Assembly: GCF_051513965.1 (NCBI RefSeq)
Contig: NZ_CP195847.1
Coordinates: 1,922,001-1,986,000, forward strand
Source: Paramicrobacterium sp051513965
GTDB taxonomy: Bacteria > Actinomycetota > Actinomycetes > Actinomycetales > Microbacteriaceae
Length of the DNA stretch: 64,000 nt
Reading direction: 5' to 3'
This document shows, piece after piece, positions 60,444 to 64,000 of this stretch. The stretch's first letter is position 1. Each line of letters opens with the position of its first letter. The position numbers and the translations under genes were made by a program. The notes below the pieces were generated by a model, which was not told the origin of the DNA, made no database searches, and saw only the letters and a program-made list of their open reading frames with translations.

Positions 60444-61999
60444 TGAGGATCGTCGTCGGGAACGGTGCCCTTGATGAGGTATTCGTCCACGACGTCATTC
60501 ACACACTGAGACCCCTTATTGTATGCCGTGTGCCCCTCGCCTTCGTACGTGACGAGGAAGCCCGAGTCGAGCTGCTCGGCAAGGGACTCCGCCCACTCAT
60601 ACGGCGTTGCGGGGTCACCGGTCGTGCCAACGACCATGATCGGGTCGGCGCCTTCTGCGTGGATTTCCTCACGGTCGGCGCCGTCAGTGAACGGCCAGTT
60701 CGCGCATCCGATGTCGCCGTAGGTCATGAACTTGCCGAAGACCGGTGCGGCCTTCTCGATCTCCTTGGCTTCCTTCGCCATGGACTCCGGGTCGTCGTCG
60801 TACGTGTAGTCGAGGCAGTTGTACGCCATGAACGCCTCGGTCTGATTGTCTTTGTACTTACCGGACTCGGTGCGGCCGTTGTACTGGTCTGCGAAGAAGA
60901 ACGCGTAGTCGCTGTTGCCCTTCATGACGTCGGCGAACATCTGGTTGAGGTAGTCCCAGCTGTTCGGCGAGTACAGCGGCATGATGATCGCCGTGAGGAG
61001 CGTGCTCGATCCCAGCATCCGACCATCGTCGCCCTTGATCGGCGACTTGTCGACAGAGTCGAGCAGATCGATGACGGTCTCACGAGCGTCATCGACGCTC
61101 CCCGTGAACGCGCATTCGCTGTTGTTGTCGATGCAGTCCTCCAGGAACGCCGACAGGGCGTCCTCGAAGCCGACGGCCTGAGTCTTGGAGACCTCGAAGT
61201 TGCTGACCGACGGGTCGAGCGCGCCGTCGAGAACGAGTCGGCCGACCTTGTCGGGGAACAGCTTGGCGTAGGTGGCTCCGAGGAAGGTGCCGTACGAGTA
61301 GCCGAGGTAGTAGAGCTCGTCATCGCCGAGAACGGCGCGCAGCAGGTCGAGGTCCTTCGCGGACTGCACCGTGTTGACGAACTCGAGCATCGGCCCGGTG
61401 TTGTCGAGGCAGGCCTGACCGAAATCGGTCGCGGAGGTCGTCATCTCGTCGATCCACTCCTCGCTTCCGACGTCGGTGTTCTTCGGCAGACCGTAGAGGT
61501 ATTCGTCCATCTGCTCGTCGTCGTAGCAGGTCACCGCGGTTGAACGCCCGACACCGCGCGGGTCGAAGCCGACGATATCGAAGTTGTCTTTCAGCTCGGT
61601 GTCGACGGCGTAGTCGAGGCTCTCGGCGACGAAGTCGTAGCCGGAACCGCCAGGCCCGCCGGGGTTCACAAGCAGCGAGCCGATCGGGTCTCCCTTGGCC
61701 TCCTTGCGGATGAGCGCGAGTTCGATCTCGCCGGCCTCGGGGTCGTCCCAGTTCATCGGGGCGCGTGCGGTCGCGCACTCGAACCCGGACGGGCAGTCGT
61801 CGGACGACCAGTCGAGCTCCTGCGCGTAGAACTCATCGGCGGATGTGCCCGTCGTCGTCGGCTGAGGCTTGGATGTGTGCCCGCCGTCGGCATCGCCGTC
61901 CTTCGGCGGGATGAAGGCGGTGAAGCATCCGCTGAGGGGCACTACGACGGCAGCCGCCAGCACCGCCATCGCCAAGCGCCGAGTTCGTGTGTTCTTCAT
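60434..61999 (-). CDS. Secreted lipoprotein alpha/beta-hydrolase (peptidase S33, tripeptidyl-aminopeptidase-like)
   Basis: A 521-residue exported hydrolase. The signal peptide ends in the lipobox PLSGC with lipidated C25. The catalytic serine is in LGYSYGTFLGATYA, preceded by VNPGGPGGSGYDF (oxyanion region). A cap domain and a TAP-like C-terminal domain with VGTTGDPATPYEWAESLAEQL and a final histidine in YEGEGHTAYNKGSQCV complete the triad. Actinobacterial relatives remove tripeptides from extracellular peptides. It lies ten bases downstream of holB. Confidence 0.92.
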   Translation of the reverse strand: MKNTRTRRLAMAVLAAAVVVPLSGCFTAFIPPKDGDADGGHTSKPQPTTTGTSADEFYAQELDWSSDDCPSGFECATARAPMNWDDPEAGEIELALIRKEAKGDPIGSLLVNPGGPGGSGYDFVAESLDYAVDTELKDNFDIVGFDPRGVGRSTAVTCYDDEQMDEYLYGLPKNTDVGSEEWIDEMTTSATDFGQACLDNTGPMLEFVNTVQSAKDLDLLRAVLGDDELYYLGYSYGTFLGATYAKLFPDKVGRLVLDGALDPSVSNFEVSKTQAVGFEDALSAFLEDCIDNNSECAFTGSVDDARETVIDLLDSVDKSPIKGDDGRMLGSSTLLTAIIMPLYSPNSWDYLNQMFADVMKGNSDYAFFFADQYNGRTESGKYKDNQTEAFMAYNCLDYTYDDDPESMAKEAKEIEKAAPVFGKFMTYGDIGCANWPFTDGADREEIHAEGADPIMVVGTTGDPATPYEWAESLAEQLDSGFLVTYEGEGHTAYNKGSQCVNDVVDEYLIKGTVPDDDPQCS

Positions 62000-62009
62000 C
62001 GTGCCCCCT

Positions 62010-63140
62010 CTAGCGAATCGCCGTCACCAGCGCTGCCTCGAGCGCAAGCGCCGGTGCCACATTACCCGCGATCCGACGTCGTGCCTGTCGGATCGCGTCC
62101 ATTGTCTGAAGCGTACGTGCCGCGTCGGTGGCTTCTGCCTTGCGACGCAGATCGTCAGCGAACTCTCGGTTGATGATCGCGTGGGCACGACCGAGCTGGA
62201 TCATCGTGATGTCACGGTACATCGAGAGCAGGTCAACGAGGATGCGGTCGATGCCGTCGCGCAGGCTCCGTGTCGCGCGCCGCTTCTGATCTTCCTCGAG
62301 ACTCTTGATCTGACTGCGCAGCGCGGGCGGGATCGTCTGCCCTGGCTCGAGGCCGAGGGAGCGCATGACGCTCTCGCGCTCAGCCTCGTCGCGCTCGGAG
62401 GTGAACGCCTTCGCGTCGTCTCCGGCGATCTCGAGCATGCCGGCGGCAGCCATGACGGCATCTGTGACAGACCGCATCGACAGCGCGGTCCGGAGAGTCT
62501 GCTCGCGACGTGAGAGCGCGTCGCCGTCCGTTGCGAGACGCTTCGCCATGCCGATGTGGCTCTGGGCCAGGCGGGCCGCGCGCTCAGCCGTCGTCGCGTC
62601 CACCCCGAGCTGGCTCTGCAGAAGCTCGGCGACGTCGTCGACGTCCGGCAGCCGCAGACGAAGCGTGCGAACACGACTCCGGATCGTCGGCAGCATGTCG
62701 GCGTCACTCGGCGCACAGAGAATCCAGACCGTTCGCTCGGGCGGCTCTTCGAGTGCCTTCAACAGAACGTTGCTCGTGCGCTCGGTCATGCGATCGGCAT
62801 CCTCGATCACCATCACCCGGTAGCTGCCCACCGACGGCGAGTAATACGAGGTGGTCGCGAACTCGCGCACCTCGCGGATGGTGTACGTGACATTCTCGGT
62901 GCTCAGGATCGACAGGTCGGGATGCGTGCGCGATTCGACCTGAGCGAGCGTCTGGTCGTCGCCGTCGGGGCTGCCGCTCAGAAGCGCGGCTGCGAAGGCG
63001 AACGCCATGTTCGAGCGGCCAGAGCCCGGAGGGCCGGTGATGAGCCACGCGTGGGTCATCGACGAGCTCGATGCGGATGCCGCGGAGCGCAGCACGTCAA
63101 CAGCCTCAGTCTGCCCCGTCAGGTCGCTCCATGCGTTCAC
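62010..63140 (-). CDS. holB: DNA polymerase III subunit delta'
   Basis: A 376-residue clamp-loader subunit of the replisome. An AAA-type core has GPPGSGRSNMAFAFAAALL, the RxxR-like REVREFATTSYYSPSVGSYRVMVIEDADRMTERTSNVLLKALEEPP (the delta' signature, in outline) and SRVRTLRLRLP in the SRC position. Odd point: the four-cysteine zinc module normally found between the P-loop region and the HPD motif is missing; ESRTHPDLSIL follows directly on a short linker. It is the middle of a topA-tmk-holB run, a common actinobacterial order. Confidence 0.93.
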   Translation of the reverse strand: MNAWSDLTGQTEAVDVLRSAASASSSSMTHAWLITGPPGSGRSNMAFAFAAALLSGSPDGDDQTLAQVESRTHPDLSILSTENVTYTIREVREFATTSYYSPSVGSYRVMVIEDADRMTERTSNVLLKALEEPPERTVWILCAPSDADMLPTIRSRVRTLRLRLPDVDDVAELLQSQLGVDATTAERAARLAQSHIGMAKRLATDGDALSRREQTLRTALSMRSVTDAVMAAAGMLEIAGDDAKAFTSERDEAERESVMRSLGLEPGQTIPPALRSQIKSLEEDQKRRATRSLRDGIDRILVDLLSMYRDITMIQLGRAHAIINREFADDLRRKAEATDAARTLQTMDAIRQARRRIAGNVAPALALEAALVTAIR

Positions 63141-63208
63141 GCGGACAAGCCTACCTGCGGCATCTGACGCGCATCGACTCCGGGGATGCAGTCGTCGAGT
63201 GCGCGGTC

Positions 63209-63826
63209 TCAGCCGAGCAGCTGCTCCACGCGTGCCCGGATGTCCGACGCGATCGCCTCGGGCTCACGCGCGGCATCGAGCACGATGAATCTCGGGTCGG
63301 TTGCGGCCATGTCGAGGTATGCGGCACGCACTCGTGCGTGGAACTCCGCTTTCTCGGCCTCGAGTCGGTCGAAGCGCTTCTCGGCGGCGTCCAGACGCTG
63401 CCTGGCGGCGGTTTCGTCGAGGTCGAGAAGGACCGTGAGGTCGGGAAGCAGGCCGTCGACCGCCCACATCGACAGGTCGCGGATCGTGTCACCCGCGAGC
63501 ACGCGTCCGGCACCCTGGTAGGCAACGGACGAGTCGATGTAGCGGTCTTGGATCACGACCATGCCGGCCTCGAGCGCGGGACGCACCTTGGTCGCGATGT
63601 GATGCGCGCGGTCCGCGGCGTAGAGCAGCGCCTCGGCGCGAGGAGCGATGTCGCCTCGATGATGCAACACGATCTCACGGATCTGCTCACCGACCTCGGT
63701 TCCACCTGGTTCACGCGTTCGCACGACCGTGCGTCCCTGTGCGGTCAGCCACTCCTCGAGGAGCTGCGCCTGCGTCGACTTTCCGACGCCGTCGCCGCCC
63801 TCGAGGGTGATGAACAGACCGCTCAT
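63209..63826 (-). CDS. tmk: Thymidylate kinase
   Basis: A 205-residue kinase that makes dTDP from dTMP for DNA synthesis. The P-loop is GGDGVGKST (residues 10-18), TREPGGTEVGEQIR is the DRX/EPGG substrate region, and QDRYIDSSVAYQGAGR holds the catalytic arginine and substrate residues. The short LID lies near EKRFDRLE. The start overlaps the topA stop by four bases (ATGA), so it is coupled to topA; holB follows after 68 bases. Confidence 0.95.
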   Translation of the reverse strand: MSGLFITLEGGDGVGKSTQAQLLEEWLTAQGRTVVRTREPGGTEVGEQIREIVLHHRGDIAPRAEALLYAADRAHHIATKVRPALEAGMVVIQDRYIDSSVAYQGAGRVLAGDTIRDLSMWAVDGLLPDLTVLLDLDETAARQRLDAAEKRFDRLEAEKAEFHARVRAAYLDMAATDPRFIVLDAAREPEAIASDIRARVEQLLG

Positions 63827-64000
63827 TCGGCGCTTGAGCTCGAGGAGCTCTTCTTCGCGGGCGCCTTCTTCGCCGTGGCCTTCTTGGCGGGCGCCTTCTT
63901 GGCCGTGGCCTTCTTGGCGGGTGCCTTCTTGCGAGGCTTCGCCGGGCCCTTCGCGCGCTTGTCGGCGAGCATCTGAACAGCGCGCTCGAACGTCATGTCC
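63823..64000 (-). CDS. topA: C-terminal end of DNA topoisomerase I
   Basis: Only the last 58 residues are in the window: DMTFERAVQMLADKRAKGPAK, then a lysine/alanine-rich tail of repeated APAKKATAKK blocks and a final run of serines. The TFERAVQML segment followed by a basic low-complexity tail is typical of actinobacterial TopA, whose lysine repeats raise processivity on DNA. The position upstream of tmk and holB supports this. The tail is encoded by 30-bp tandem repeats. The start and catalytic domains lie beyond the window edge. Confidence 0.82.
   Translation of the reverse strand, partial: DMTFERAVQMLADKRAKGPAKPRKKAPAKKATAKKAPAKKATAKKAPAKKSSSSSSAE

Overview
The window reads as chromosomal DNA of a high-GC actinobacterium, most likely Microbacteriaceae and probably Microbacterium. 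Evidence for this: a mycothiol synthase gene, an IspD-IspF fusion, SenX3/RegX3 beside PhoU, an orphan GlnR-type regulator next to mshD, a GMDF-ending GroEL behind CIRCE operators, and the conserved actinobacterial order lpqE-like / carD / ispDF / cysS / rlmB. Nothing looks like a prophage, an insertion sequence or a CRISPR array. Almost all the DNA is coding, and no gene-free stretch exceeds 300 bases.

Layout. 0-9.9 kb: a truncated FolP2-like gene, a two-component system, a lone WXG100 protein, groEL, small membrane and DNA-binding proteins, msrB, a nitroreductase, tRNA-Thr, a DsbA-like thiol protein and an orphan MsmK/UgpC-type ABC ATPase. 9.9-16 kb: a DUF4032 kinase-like protein, then rlmB, cysS, ispDF and carD reading left, and a divergent lipoprotein. 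16-31 kb is dominated by phosphate control and supply. senX3-regX3 diverges from phoU over PHO-box-like repeats. After gpmA, ygfZ, a nitrobindin-like protein and glnR-mshD come ppk, a MutT1-type Nudix/phosphatase and pstSCAB, with a clear PHO box ahead of pstS. 31-37 kb: an orphan anti-sigma-like protein, tRNA-Lys, a TPR protein, a beta-propeller-like membrane protein, a methyltransferase and an ABC exporter.

37-46 kb is a catabolic island for homoprotocatechuate (3,4-dihydroxyphenylacetate) meta-cleavage: a TPP enzyme of unknown substrate, hpaH, hpaI, a fused FAH-RraA protein in the HpaG position, a GntR/FCD regulator, hpaE and hpaD. Two matching 14-bp GTATAC-type palindromes precede the two likely transcription starts and are good candidates for the regulator's operators. 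HpaF (isomerase), the 4-hydroxyphenylacetate hydroxylase and a transporter are not in the window.

46-64 kb: a Tat-exported unknown protein flanked by near-identical 27-bp repeats; pckG divergent from a RamB-like regulator; an ABC-2 exporter operon with its own regulator and palindromic operator; pncA, dacB, a Gfo/Idh oxidoreductase and an aldose epimerase downstream of a copper ATPase with a CsoR-type operator; tRNA-Thr; then a left-reading run topA (partial), tmk, holB, a lipoprotein peptidase and an EamA transporter.

At the whole-window scale the heptamer GGATGCC / GGCATCC is strikingly frequent. It is often spelled with otherwise uncommon GAT and GCA codons, and its core is sometimes paired inside terminator stems, which recalls DNA-uptake-sequence biology. 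I consider it the most unusual signal here.
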